Shown: positions 54,710 through 64,000 of the stretch, piece by piece | How the letters are laid out: every line of letters begins with the position of its first letter | Position numbering within the stretch: the stretch's first letter is position 1 | NCBI GenBank assembly: GCA_036321105.1 | Contig: JAYEPQ010000014.1 | Location: forward strand, 12,004,994 to 12,068,993 | Origin: Dracaena cambodiana | Lineage: Eukaryota > Streptophyta > Magnoliopsida > Asparagales > Asparagaceae | Direction: 5' to 3' | Length of the DNA: 64,000 nt | Position numbers and translations under genes: made by a program | Notes under the pieces: generated by a model | Told to the model about the DNA's origin: nothing | What the model saw: the letters and a program-made list of their open reading frames with translations, nothing else | Databases searched by the model: none

Positions 54710-55549
54710 TGTTCGCTGCAAAAGTTGCTTTGCTTCCTTCCATTGAATAAGCTTGAATTACAATAGAAGTGAACAAGATTAAAAGAACAAACGAGAGGAT
54801 TTATTTTTATCGCTCTCTTTTACAATATCATGGGATCTGTGGCGATGGGATCTGTCGAGCAGCTCCTTTGGACGATCGGTACGTTGAAATCTTCTCTTTT
54901 AAAGATATCGGCCGACTATAGACGATCTTCTCTGGTTTTGATTTATTCAAGGCTCTCTCACGTAACTCGAACTTCTCAAGATTTCAGAAAAATATCTCAA
55001 TTGCCGAAAAGAAAATGATCAGCCAAGGCTTCAAGGCTCTCTCGCGTACTTGAATTGCCAAAGGATCGATAGAAGACTTCAGATGCCAAAAAAAAGACCC
55101 CTAGGGTTTCACCAGGAAGGTATTTATAGCTCCAGGATAATGCAAGAGTTTCTATCTAAATAGAACTCGTCATTATCAGGGATTCCAATCAAATATCTTA
55201 GTTTTAATGGAATTCTGATTAGACTTGATTTGGGTATTTGGATAGGCCCAGAATCATAATCTCAATCAATTTGAAATTCTGATTATCTGCTTATGCGGAG
55301 TTTTTAATCGCATCAAAACGCGGTGCTAAATAACCAGTGCGTGGAGCTAACGCGGAGCTATAGAACATCTCCGCGTTTACTCAAACGCGAGGCTAATATA
55401 AGCCAGACTGCGGAATCAACGCGGAGCTATTAAACATCTCCGCGTTTTATTCAAACGCAAGGTTAATATAACCAAACGCGGGGCTATTAAATTGGCTCCG
55501 CATTCTGTTGTGGAAAATCCTTTTAACTTAGAAATTTTCACTGCCAACA
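54710..55549 (-). repeat. 5' LTR of Tat-4
   Basis: On the plus strand it runs from TGTTCGCTGCAAAAG to CTGCCAACA. U3 (55290-55510) is dense in AACGCGRRGCTA words of both orientations. It has one more word than the partner LTR (GTGGAGCTAACG near 55340). The gag ATG (54743) lies near its inner end. Confidence 0.94.
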
Positions 55550-55554
55550 GTTTT
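55550..55554. other. Target-site duplication of Tat-4, right
   Basis: GTTTT matches 37060-37064. Confidence 0.85.
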
Positions 55555-56712
55555 ACTATTTGAATTGAGAACTAATTAATATTTGCAAATGTCATTTGCC
55601 AATACAAACAACAAGCATTACAAAGAACCATATATAAATGCGATGTTAGTGTTCCTCCATCATGAATGACTACACATACAGTCGGGAATAACTAGCAAAT
55701 GTGTCAATGGATCAGAACTTCCAATAGGAGATGATATAAGAAATTAAGAATCATATAATATATAGTTAGTGTAATAGAGAGTGGCAACACTCCCAACACC
55801 TTTGCTATAATTTTTACTCCTTTGGCAACTCAGTGCTTCATTGAGCACAAGTAGACTACTGTTCTATCCATTCACATCATCTCGGTTCACCAAAGGCTTC
55901 GGTCATAGAAATCTACAAACATCTTCCTCAATGATTCATCTTTTGATATAGAATTGAAATCAGCACAAGCACTTGCAGCCCTTGCCGGGGTTGCACCATC
56001 CATATGTTGCAGTATATTAAAGATATCTAGTATAATATTATACAAATCTTTATAAAGTTTTCAATTGTGAAGAAAATAATTATATGCCAATTAGTTATAC
56101 GTGGGTACATTAACATTCACTGCATGATTTTGTTGAGATTCATGCAACTATCACATATCATCTTAAAATAAATGAAAGAAATAATGGAGGGAAAAAAATC
56201 CCTTATCTATTCGGGTGATTAGTTGTCCTGCATGGTTCGAATCCTTTTTGAAAATCCATTCTCATCCAACAAACAAATGAATAAATAAACAAATAATAGA
56301 GAACGATTCATTTCTGTTTTGTGTTAGTCATCTTCTTGAGTTTTGAATGACAAAAGAAATAAATAAACATTGATTAAGCATACGTGACTTGCTAATTTTT
56401 TTTTTTTATACTTTACATATTTACTTCATGTTTGCATTGAGATTACTCAGATACTACTACGTCCCACTTTTGGATATATGAAGGCATATATCTATACCCA
56501 AAATAAGATAGTAATTTAATAGCAGCATTTATATTGCCAGGAAATGGCTGTATTGGAGATTTAGATTACTTATTATTGCAGTCATGGAGTTGTAATATGC
56601 TATTAATATTTTTTCCAAGGCAAAAAAAGAAAGGAAGAAAGAAAGGCAAAAAAAAAAACATGGTTACATGGTCTTTCTTCAGCACAATGATATTGTTGTT
56701 GTTTCTACTACT
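55555..56712. other. AT-rich spacer of copy B
   Basis: It is equivalent to 2985-4131. The exon-like minus-strand stretch (ACADFNSISKDESLRKMFVD, about 55905-56000) is kept with few changes. Nothing else coding is visible. Confidence 0.45.
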
Positions 56713-57982
56713 TCATGAGAGATGTGGTATAAACCAAATATGTGATGGCCATGTTAATCGGTGCATAGAAGATTCATGAGGAAAGAGTGGGCGGACGGTG
56801 GTATCGGTAAGGTCGAACACTCCAACATCGCGTCTGGCACAAGATGTGAAATTATATTGTTCTCTGTTGCCATCTATGAAATAGATACAATTCAATCTTA
56901 GTTCTGGCAAGTCACTTGTGGAAAGTGCCTCCGACCGATTATCTCCCAAAAATATTGCAGTGGCCTCAGGTAAGTTTTTTTTTTAATCTCAATCCACTTA
57001 TGACTGTCGGTGTCTAATTTGAACACTTGGAAGCCAGTCGTCCAATACACATGCCCCGTTTCGATGTCCGGGACTCCATCATATTCCTCATCCTCTGGTG
57101 CCACCCATTTCTGGTGCCTCTATATCTGTATCAGGTCAGTCCCATCCAACGACTCCACTAGGTAATATGACTGTTTGAAATATCCATTACAAATGACGTG
57201 ACAAAGATAACTTTAGGTATGGGAGAATCGGTAATATCGAATGCAACTACTTGGCCTGCACTCCTGACCCCATAGAAGCATCCCTTGTGGAGTGTCATGT
57301 CAAATAAGCTGCAATGGGCAGGGTATGGGTCAATCTCTGTCCATGACTCATCTCCAGGCCTGGCGAAAGCGAGTACATGCCATTCGTGCTAGATGATGAA
57401 CGTGAGGACGAGCGAAGTGGTGGAGGAAAATATTGCTACTTTAGAAAAGAAGCTGTTTTGGAAGTATTTAAGCTAACGAAAGTGATCCTCATATCCCTCT
57501 TCCTTTACGTAGTAGCTTGTGATCCGGCCAGTATTGTCACGTGCGGGCCCTGCGATTGCGGAGAGGGTGGTAAGGGAGGGGAGGGGGTGTGGATCCCAGT
57601 GAGGGGGTTGAGAAGGTGGAGCTTGACACTATCATCAACGGTGACAATCCATCCATTTGAAGAGCCAAGGAGGCGGCGACCGCTGATCTGAGGGAGATGG
57701 AGACGGTAAGTCTTTTGCAGGTCAAAGAAAAAGATTAAAGAGGGTGCGAAACTCAGCGGCGGAATCATCAGACAGGATGCCGCCTGAAAATAGAAGGTAA
57801 GGAGATTCGACACTTATAATGGTTGGATTGTGAGGGACCTCCTCTGTGGCTGTGAGGAGTAACGAAGTACATACGGTACGATAACGGATGTAGTCGGAGG
57901 TGGAGAGCCAGTCCATAATTTGGCCTATCAGGTGGGCCGAAAGCCCACACCAATCCCTAGGGGTGCTGGTGGAGGTCAGCAT
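56713..57982 (-). pseudogene. F-box/DUF295 gene, copy 3
   Basis: From the ATG at 57982, TSTSTPRDWCGLSAHLIGQI and MDWLSTSDYIRYRTVCTS form the F-box, followed by PYLLFSGGILSDDSAAEF. A frameshift near 57740 moves the reading to the frame of RRLLGSSNGWIVTVDD and LHLLNPLTGIHTPSPP. Further shifts lead to VAPEDEEYDGVPDIETGHVY and NCIYFIDGNREQYNF near the C-terminus. It has no nonsense codon in the F-box, unlike copy 2. Otherwise it is the same intronless DUF295 gene outline, broken by frameshifts. It is divergent from response-regulator fragment B. Confidence 0.85.
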
Positions 57983-58176
57983 GCAGATTGTTGGATTGGA
58001 TTGAACTGACAAAGATTTTTTGTGGTGGTAGAGATTTATATAGAAAGGAGAAGAGAGTAAACGAAGCCAATTCCGACATCAATTGCAATTACAATCAGAA
58101 AGGAAAAAAGAGTCCAACACAATTCTTAAATCAGTTGTGAGTATTACTCACAATCAATTTAGGAAAAAGCAAGGGA

Positions 58177-58244
<68 letters not shown>

Positions 58245-58531
58245 TTTAATGGAGATTGAATTAGATTTGCGTATTTATAATTTTAAGGTGGTGTAACAAT
58301 TCTTTTTTTTTAAATAGGTACAAATCTCAATTCCTATTTTGAAACTTATCAGCGGAACTGCGATACCAGTAGAGCCAATAGGCTGCTAGATAGTTTGAAT
58401 TACGATTTCAATTTTTGCCAAATTTCAGATCCCCTCATTGCCCCGCTATAAATCCCCACCACCCCCTGCCACTATTGAAAGCAATTTTGTTTCTTCTAAT
58501 TTCTTATCTAGTTTGTCTTGAGATTTTTGTG
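57983..58531. promoter_or_regulatory. Divergent promoter region, F-box copy 3 / response regulator B
   Basis: TATATAAAT on the minus strand at 58035-58043 and TATAAAT on the plus strand at 58447-58453 are kept in the positions seen in copy A. An (AT)30 run (58181-58240) has expanded here; copy A has only a few AT units at the same place. Confidence 0.55.
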
Positions 58532-58694
58532 ATGTCGACGGCAAGAGGTGGTAATTTCACAGGCGGAGCACCGCATGTGTTGGCGGTTGACGACAGCTCC
58601 GTCGACCTTGCGGTCATCGCACACCTCCTCAGGACTCAGGAGCTCTAAATATAGAGGTTTTTTTTCTTTTTTTTTTTATCTTCTCTCCTTTTCG

Positions 58695-58699
<5 letters not shown>

Positions 58700-58785
<86 letters not shown>
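58700..58785. repeat. (AT)n microsatellite, left of insert
   Basis: A long pure AT run of about 43 units lies in the former intron 1. It resumes at 59570-59625 on the other side of the insert. Confidence 0.95.
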
Positions 58786-58787
<2 letters not shown>

Positions 58788-59567
58788 TTGTTGAAAATAA
58801 TGCGTTATGAAACCTGTTATATTGCGTTATATAACCTAACGGAACCCCAACGCTACGTAACAATTGGAAATAACTCAATGTACCGTAACGGTACGTTTTT
58901 TACGTTATTTTATGTTATATTATATAACATTACATTAAATTACGTTATGTTACGTTATTTACAATTATTTTTTTAGTAATTTATATATTATTGTTGATTA
59001 TTATTTTGATTATTAGCGAATTGTGTAATTTTCTTACTTAATTAGTTGTTGGCTTGTTTGATTACTTGTGAAATTTCTAACTTGATAATTTATGTTTGTT
59101 TTCTTGTTCGCTTGTCGTATTTCTCATCTAGTTACTGAAATATTTTACTTGTTGATTTTATTGAATTTTTAATTGAACTAAAATCAACAATCATAAATAA
59201 GATAAATTGAACATTACAAAATATAAATTACAACAATGATAATAATTATAATTGAAATAAAAAAATAAGAATCTTGCTTTTTTATTTAAATGATGATTGG
59301 AATTACGGTTGCAGACTTAATATAATTTATGAACATATATGAAAATTATTGTAAAACTTAATATAATATTTGAATAGATTATGTATTACAAAATAGTTTT
59401 ATAATCTTTTTTAGATATTTTAAATTTATTAAAATTATTTTATATGGTTTTATATTTATTTTATTAAATAAATGGAAAATTGCATAACCTACGTTATGCA
59501 TTACGCTATTTGCGACATAAACTAACAAAAGCAAAATTTACGTTACCTTTATTGCTATTTTAAGCAT

Positions 59568-59569
<2 letters not shown>
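58786..59569. mobile_element. Insert within the (AT)n run, MITE- or Micron-like
   Basis: About 780 bp, absent from copy A, sit inside the TA microsatellite. The ends are imperfect inverted repeats (TCATTGTTGAAAATA against TCAATGCTTAAAATA, read inward). The interior has several palindromic GTTACGT/ACGTAAC words and no coding capacity. This fits a non-autonomous element inserting at TA; rice Micron elements are known to be flanked by TA repeats. Confidence 0.5.

Positions 59570-59625
<56 letters not shown>
59570..59625. repeat. (AT)n microsatellite, right of insert
   Basis: This is a pure AT run of about 28 units, directly before the exon 2 region of response regulator B. Confidence 0.95.
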
Positions 59626-59627
<2 letters not shown>

Positions 59628-59697
59628 AAAATGTTTGTTTTTATTTTTAGTGACCACTATGGATAGTGGGAAGGGAGCGCAGGAAATGTTGGACACG

Positions 59698-60608
59698 GTG
59701 TGTATTTATTTTTAAATTTATTGTTTTATTTTCATTTTTTTTACCTTTTTATGGAGATTAATGTAATATTATGAAATGTTTAGGAGCCTAATGTGAGCAT
59801 GATAATCACGGATTATTGAAATTAGGAAAAACAATGAATCCAATCTCAAATCAAATTAGGAATAAACAATGAATCCAATCTCAATTCAAGTATTTCATAT
59901 ACTGTTTCCTCTTCTTCACTTCTACTATCAGAAAAAGATAAGCATAACAATTGGAAAATTAAATTAAATTAAATTAAATGAGGTGGAATTGGAATTGAAG
60001 GGAGATTTGTGTTGTAGAGGAATGGACTCATATGTTTATAATTTTAAGGCGGTGTAATAAAATCCTTTTAGTCTGCTACTACAAACAGTTGATTGAATTG
60101 GGAGTTCCATTTCTCGCCAAATTTGAAGAGAGAGATTTTCTTTCTTTTTTTTAACGGGCAAAAAAAAAATCTTCTTCCTAAAGTTTCAGCTTCTAGAGAT
60201 AGAAGTGGGGATCTTGTGATTTTACACAATTCAAAATTATTATTATTCGTTAATGACTTCAAATGAAACATTTAGTTCGTAATCGTTAATGATTATCCTC
60301 AGCCTGATAGAGAAGAAGCATACTTGTACATTCTGGGTGTGGCTGCTCGCAATGGGATCAGACAGTTTCACGAGCAAAGTCTTTTGTGGTTTAGTTTTAA
60401 TTTTATGGATTCTATGAGAACATATTTGGTTCCATTCATCAAAAAAACTTGAAGCTATGAAAAGCATGCAGTTTCTTCTTTTGGAATCATTCACCTTGTG
60501 TGTATCTAAATCTCAAATATGCTTAGATAAGTTGAACTCTTGGCTCTTTGTCCATCCCTCTTCTTCAAGTTCTCCTCCATCTCTCTATGTTCTCCTGATC
60601 GTCTAGAA
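59698..60608. other. AT-rich spacer of copy B
   Basis: It matches 6617-7549 of copy A. It has the ATTAA repeat and poly-T/poly-A stretches. I see no gene. Confidence 0.5.
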
Positions 60609-60950
60609 ATGGAAGATTTTCTCTATGTTTCATCGGCTTGTCATTGAAGAATTGCCACTATTTGTCATGTTTAGGCTTCAAAGTTCCCAAATAGGGAACA
60701 TATCAAGGGATGTTTTAGCAATAAGTACACTTTTTTAATTTTCTCCTTCTTTTGCTTCTTCTTCTTCATTAATTTTCTTTAAGCTCTTTCCTCAAAAGTT
60801 AGTCTTCTATGTCGCTCCCTTTGTGCTGATTCTTACGTACCCACGACAAAGTTTTGTATTATGCGTGCTGCAATGCTTGTTATAATGAATTTAAAGATAA
60901 GAACACTCTCAACCTCCACAAGTATGTGGAAAGTCATATGGCATTTTGAA
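60609..60950 (+). pseudogene. C2H2-zinc-finger-like gene fragment, copy B2
   Basis: The first exon (60609 onward) is disrupted. The second segment (about 60845-60948) encodes CNACYNEF, KDKNTLNLHKYVESHMAF, a complete C-x2-C-x12-H-x5-H spacing. This is the best view of the putative finger among the four copies. The sequence ends where Tat-5 begins. Confidence 0.45.
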
Positions 60951-60984
60951 AGACAAGATATAATCCAGTGGAAAATGAATGTTG

Positions 60985-63090
60985 AGCTTTAGTGTTTGCG
61001 GTCCAGAAAATGCGACACTATTTAGTTGGACAAATTATTCACGTTATATTGAGTTAATCCTTTAAGAATATTAATGACTAAACCGGGGTCATTAAATTTA
61101 AGACTGTCCAATTGGGTTATTTTATTATCACAATATGATATGCATTTTGTTGCGCAAAAATCAATTAAAAGACAAGCTATAGCTGATTTCCTTACTGAAC
61201 ACCCAATTCCAGCATCTTCAAAGTTGTATGAAGAAATTCCTGATGAATTAGGCGAAGGAAATTCAGTTCTGAAGAAAGACATTTCACGAGAAGATGCTGA
61301 AGTAAATGCTGTTGCAGAGGATGTATGGCAGTTTTTCTTTGATGGTGCTTTCAAAATGGGATCCAAAGGGAATATGGTAGTAGGAGTAGGAGTTGTTTTT
61401 ATTTCTCCTTTTAACCACATCATTCCTTGAGTGTATTCATTGATAGATTCATGTTCCAATAAAGTTACGGAATATAATGTCCTCATAATTGGCTTGAAAA
61501 TAGCTAAACAACTGGGGATAAAGTATTTAGAAGTAAATAGAGATTCCCAACTTATTATAAATCAAGTCAAAGAAGAATACGAGGTCAAAAATGAAGAGCT
61601 TCTTCCATACTATCAAGCAATAATCAAAATAGATGATAGCTTCGATGGTTTATATATCAATCACATAAGGCGCTCTCAGAACAGCTACGCAGATTCACTG
61701 GCTTCCTTAGCTGCTACCTTAGCATTACCCAAACATACTAAGAAGCGAATTGCAGTGAGAAGTAAAGAATTATTCTGTCCAAGGAATGAACTTGAGACTG
61801 AATTAAAGAAGCAAAAAGAAAGTGAAGCATGTGTTTTTGAGTCAAATCTTGAACCAAGAGATTGTCGGTTCCCTTACATAGATTATGTTCTTTATAGAAT
61901 ATCGCCCGAAAATCCTAAAGAAGCTAGAGCAATCAAAGAAAGGCTATTTGATTCTATTATAATGCTGAAATCCAGACATTATACAGAGAATCCTATGATG
62001 AGATTTTACTTCGTTGTCTTTCCAATCGAGAAGCTCAGGAAGCACTTGAAGAAGCTCATGATGGTATCTGTGGAGCACACCAATCAGGACCAAAATTTTG
62101 GGATAGACTCCGAATAATGGGTTATTATTGGCCCAAGATGATGACAGATGCGGTCATCTACGCCAAGAAATGTTGGGCCTGCCAAGTACATGCGGATTTT
62201 ATACATCAAGCTCCAGAATATCTCCATCCGACAGCTACATCATGGCCATTTGAGCAGTGGGGAATGGATAGTATTGGATCAATTTCTCCACCATCAACGA
62301 AAAGACATCGGTTCATTCTAACTATAACATATTACTTCTCGAAGTGGACTGAAGCTATTTCACTAACCGAAGTAAAGCATCATATGTAATCAAACTCATT
62401 AAACATCATGTGTTATATCGCTTCGAGGCGCCTAGGAAAATTATTCATGACAACGGACCTCAGTTCGTAAGTCAGTCATTTTCCAAATTTTGTAATAAGT
62501 ACAAAATTAAAAATGTAGCTTCTTCGCTATATTATCCTGCAGCCAATGGTTTGGCAAAAACTTTCAACAAAACCATTGTGAAGCTCCTCAAAAAGTTTGT
62601 TTTAACCAACCAAAGAGACTGGGATGAAAAACTTAGAGAATGTTTTTTGGGCATATCGCACCACTGTTAGAGCTCCTACTAATGCTACACCATTTTCTTT
62701 GGTGTACGGGTCATAAGCAGTCTTGCCAATGGAGATCCAAATTCCGTCATTACAAGTTGCACTGACAACCAAAATAACAGAAGAAGAACAATATCAACAG
62801 AGACTTCAAGAGCTAGAAGCTCTGGATGATAAACGACTGAAAGCTCAACAAAGTATTGAACTATACCAAGCGCGAATCTCCAGAACTTTTAACAGAAAAG
62901 TCAAGCAGAGAACTTTCAAAAAAGGTGAACTGGTCCTTTCTGTGAGGAGACTAATCATAATTAATCGAAAGTCTAGAGAAAAGTTCCAGCCAAAATTGGA
63001 AGGACCTTTTGTCATTGACGCAGTCTATTCTAATTGCGCATATCGGTTGGCAAAACCGAATGATAATAAAATCATGATCCAATAAATGGT
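60985..63090 (+). mobile_element. Tat-5: truncated Tat-lineage pol (RNase H and integrase)
   Basis: The sequence begins abruptly inside the end of RNase H 1 (VQKMRHYLVGQ-like, about 60990). It continues with ALLLSQYD-like and AIADFLTEHPI linker codons, then the Tat-type second RNase H (61329-61720: FFFDGAFKMGSKG, NVLIIGLKIAKQLG, NSYADSLASL). Integrase follows (62117-62700: CWACQVHADFIHQ, WGMDSIGSI, HDNGPQFVSQ, AANGLAKTFNKT, where the catalytic Glu codon reads Lys), and then the tail EKFQPKLEGPFVIDAV to 63085. Frame changes occur near 61950, 62385 and 62650. It is clearly more diverged from Tat-1 and Tat-4 than those are from each other. Confidence 0.9.
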
Positions 63091-63239
63091 AAATATCTGA
63101 AGAAATATTATTCTTAGTAAAAATTATGGAGCACCAGCTGTAATATAGCATGGGCAGTTCAACGCAAATGATGAATTGGATTTATTTGTAACCGGGGGTT
63201 CATTAATGAAGATTTGCGACTCTGGACTAAAGATTTTGA

Positions 63240-63490
63240 ATCTGGCGAATCAAAATTTTCTTTCCTCCAAATTTGCTAAGTTAAAAAATACCTCTGGCAA
63301 ATCAAAATTTCCTTTCCTCCAAATTTGCTAAGTTAAAAATACCTCTGGCGAATCAAATAATCTTTTCTTCCAAATTTGCTAAGTTAAAAATACCTCTGGT
63401 GAATCAAATTCTCTTTTCTTCTAAATTTGCGAATCGAATTTTCTTTCTTCCAAATTTGCCAAGTTAAAAATACCTCTGGCAGTTCAAAAG
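63240..63490. repeat. About 55-60-bp tandem array downstream of Tat-5 integrase
   Basis: Four to five units contain CCAAATTTGCTAAGTTAAAA and ATACCTCTGGCGAATCAAA. It holds the same relative position as the arrays of Tat-4 (45.2-46.2 kb). Confidence 0.88.
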
Positions 63491-64000
63491 CTATTATACT
63501 ATAATTCACTGAACAACATAAATTTTAACTTAATCAGAAAAGTTAACAGTTACTTCTATCTTGATTCAAGAAATTCACTCATTCGCAGCAAGATTTATTC
63601 ATCAAGTTAACAGTTATCTCTGATGATCAATACCAAAATCATTCATCAAGTTAATGGCTACCTCTGGTTGAATGATAAAAATATCTCTCTTTATTCATTA
63701 TCAAATCAAAATTACATAGAGTTCCTTGGCATCATACAACCAATGAGAATTAATACAAATCATTGAGTCAAGAGAACATTAAATTTTTCGTCAAACATCT
63801 AAAGGATGAGTTAAAGGTCAAAAGTTTGCTTATGTAGCCTCCTCCTGCCGATGGTTAAGGACCTTCAAGTTGGTTCACTCAGTCATGATCAACGTCACAA
63901 GTGATTTGATTAGTGAAAACTGGGTGTACCAAATGCATATTCCTCAACGTACAACGTGAGGAATTGCTGAAATTGAGTGCCGCCCATAACCATCTAGCAT
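63491..64000. other. Tat-5 region beyond the array
   Basis: Loosely repeated AGTTAACAGTTACTTCT / AAGTTAATGGCTACCTCT words occur at 63540-63670. The rest up to the window end would be expected to lead into an antisense gene, as in Tat-1 and Tat-4, but I cannot recognise one here. Confidence 0.4.

Larger units (their letters stand above)
50595..54776 (-). pseudogene. Tat-4 gag-protease, starting in the LTR
   Basis: The frame opens at 54776, or more likely at the ATG 54743 (MEGSKATFAANK). Both lie inside the 5' LTR, and the frame passes through the primer site as LATTVG. Domains: TRTQLRNRNRRARR; in-frame repeats (53340-54300); an acidic stretch; a capsid-like part (FHNPHEEKLEKL, YFLSQVGHLLGND); a variant zinc knuckle CLYHRNVGHPTRDC near 51640; protease NRPLYFTGYVGSTKV with DPGSALSVVP near 50740. 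Stops interrupt at about 52292 (TAG for CAG), 52004 (TAA for CAA), 50702 (TAA) and about 50613 (TGA for CGA), judged against Tat-1 codons. Gag builds the particle and protease matures it. Confidence 0.9.
37065..55549 (-). mobile_element. Tat-4: 18.5-kb Ty3/gypsy Tat-lineage element with antisense genes
   Basis: LTRs at 37065-37893 and 54710-55549 are bounded by the GTTTT target duplication. On the minus strand come primer site, gag with an in-frame repeat domain, zinc knuckle, protease, RT, two RNase H domains and integrase. On the plus strand, between integrase and the 3' LTR, lie two tandem antisense transcription units. The left half also holds several tandem arrays. The coding frames carry few lesions, mostly C-to-T stops when compared with Tat-1. 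In the first 350 bp or so the LTRs differ by about ten transitions and a 1-bp indel. Its length and antisense genes recall Grande- and Ogre-type giants. It is not autonomous as it stands. Confidence 0.96.
58532..59697 (+). pseudogene. Type-A response regulator fragment, copy B (exons 1-2)
   Basis: Exon 1 (58532-58656) encodes GGAPHVLAVDDSSVDLAVIA, with the VDD acidic pair intact, then LLR. The 7-bp tandem duplication ctcaggactcagga shifts the frame before SSKYR. A GT donor follows AGAG at 58657. Exon 2 (59651-59697), after an AG acceptor, encodes VTTMDSGKGAQEML. Without the duplication, the exons would join in phase as a normal receiver-domain start. Later exons with the phosphorylated Asp and the Lys are not found in the window. 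This copy is less decayed than copy A but still broken. Confidence 0.82.
55555..60960. repeat. Host segmental duplication, copy B, right part
   Basis: It continues the alignment with copy A from about 2985 to 7870. It contains F-box copy 3, response-regulator fragment B and the zinc-finger-like fragment B2. It is cut off at about 60985 by Tat-5 sequence. Confidence 0.85.

Noticed and set aside
63700..64000. Antisense gene of Tat-5 at the window end
   Set aside because: It is expected from the layout of Tat-1 and Tat-4, but I could not find its coiled-coil end or any splice signal in the available bases.

Overview
This is nuclear DNA of a flowering plant. It carries spliced plant-type genes (F-box/DUF295, type-A response regulator, subtilase, TIM10, RPS6, PPR and LRR relatives), AT-rich spacers with long (AT)n runs, and nested LTR retrotransposons. 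A monocot is plausible, but the sequence does not settle it. I see no intact host gene: every host-type gene here is a truncated, frameshifted or processed copy, so the window looks like decayed, repeat-dominated intergenic DNA.

Layout. 1-7.9 kb: a host block with F-box copy 1 (-), a zinc-finger-like fragment, F-box copy 2 (-) divergent from a type-A response-regulator fragment (+), and a second zinc-finger-like fragment. 7.9-8.7 kb: a processed TIM10 pseudogene and a GC-rich inverted-repeat patch. 8.77-13.54 kb: a young Copia element with perfect 5-bp target duplications and one nonsense codon. 13.66-14.37 kb: a subtilase pseudogene. 14.63-28.76 kb: Tat-1, an old Ty3/gypsy Tat-lineage element (+), with its own antisense gene. 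28.76-35.59 kb: minus-strand remnants of one or two further Tat elements (Tat-2, Tat-3). LRR, RPS6 and PPR gene fragments sit among the Tat-2 repeats. 35.59-60.96 kb: a second copy of the host block, split at 37.06/55.55 kb by Tat-4. Tat-4 is an 18.5-kb giant Tat element (-) with two LTRs, a 5-bp target duplication, PBS and PPT. 60.98-64.0 kb: Tat-5, a diverged Tat pol fragment (+).

How the parts work together. Tat-4 and Tat-1 share one unusual plan. A gag reading frame starts inside the 5' LTR and is translated through the primer binding site. Protease and RT are separated by an in-frame stop at the same position. RT is followed by two RNase H domains (the second is the Tat-type extra one) and integrase. 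A multi-exon gene with a plant-mobile-domain-like protein is then encoded on the opposite strand before the 3' LTR. Its promoter, splice sites and first exon can be recognised in both elements, and in Tat-4 the transcription unit has been duplicated into a short two-exon derivative.

The most striking signal is a CpG-rich word of about 11 bp, consensus AACGCGRRGCTA and variants. It recurs on both strands through the LTR U3, the gag repeat region (where it encodes KREA/ERREA peptides), the antisense promoters and 34/35-bp tandem arrays in antisense-gene introns. Tat-3 has a different CpG-rich word of its own, also shared between LTR and interior. Functions proposed for these words are inference.
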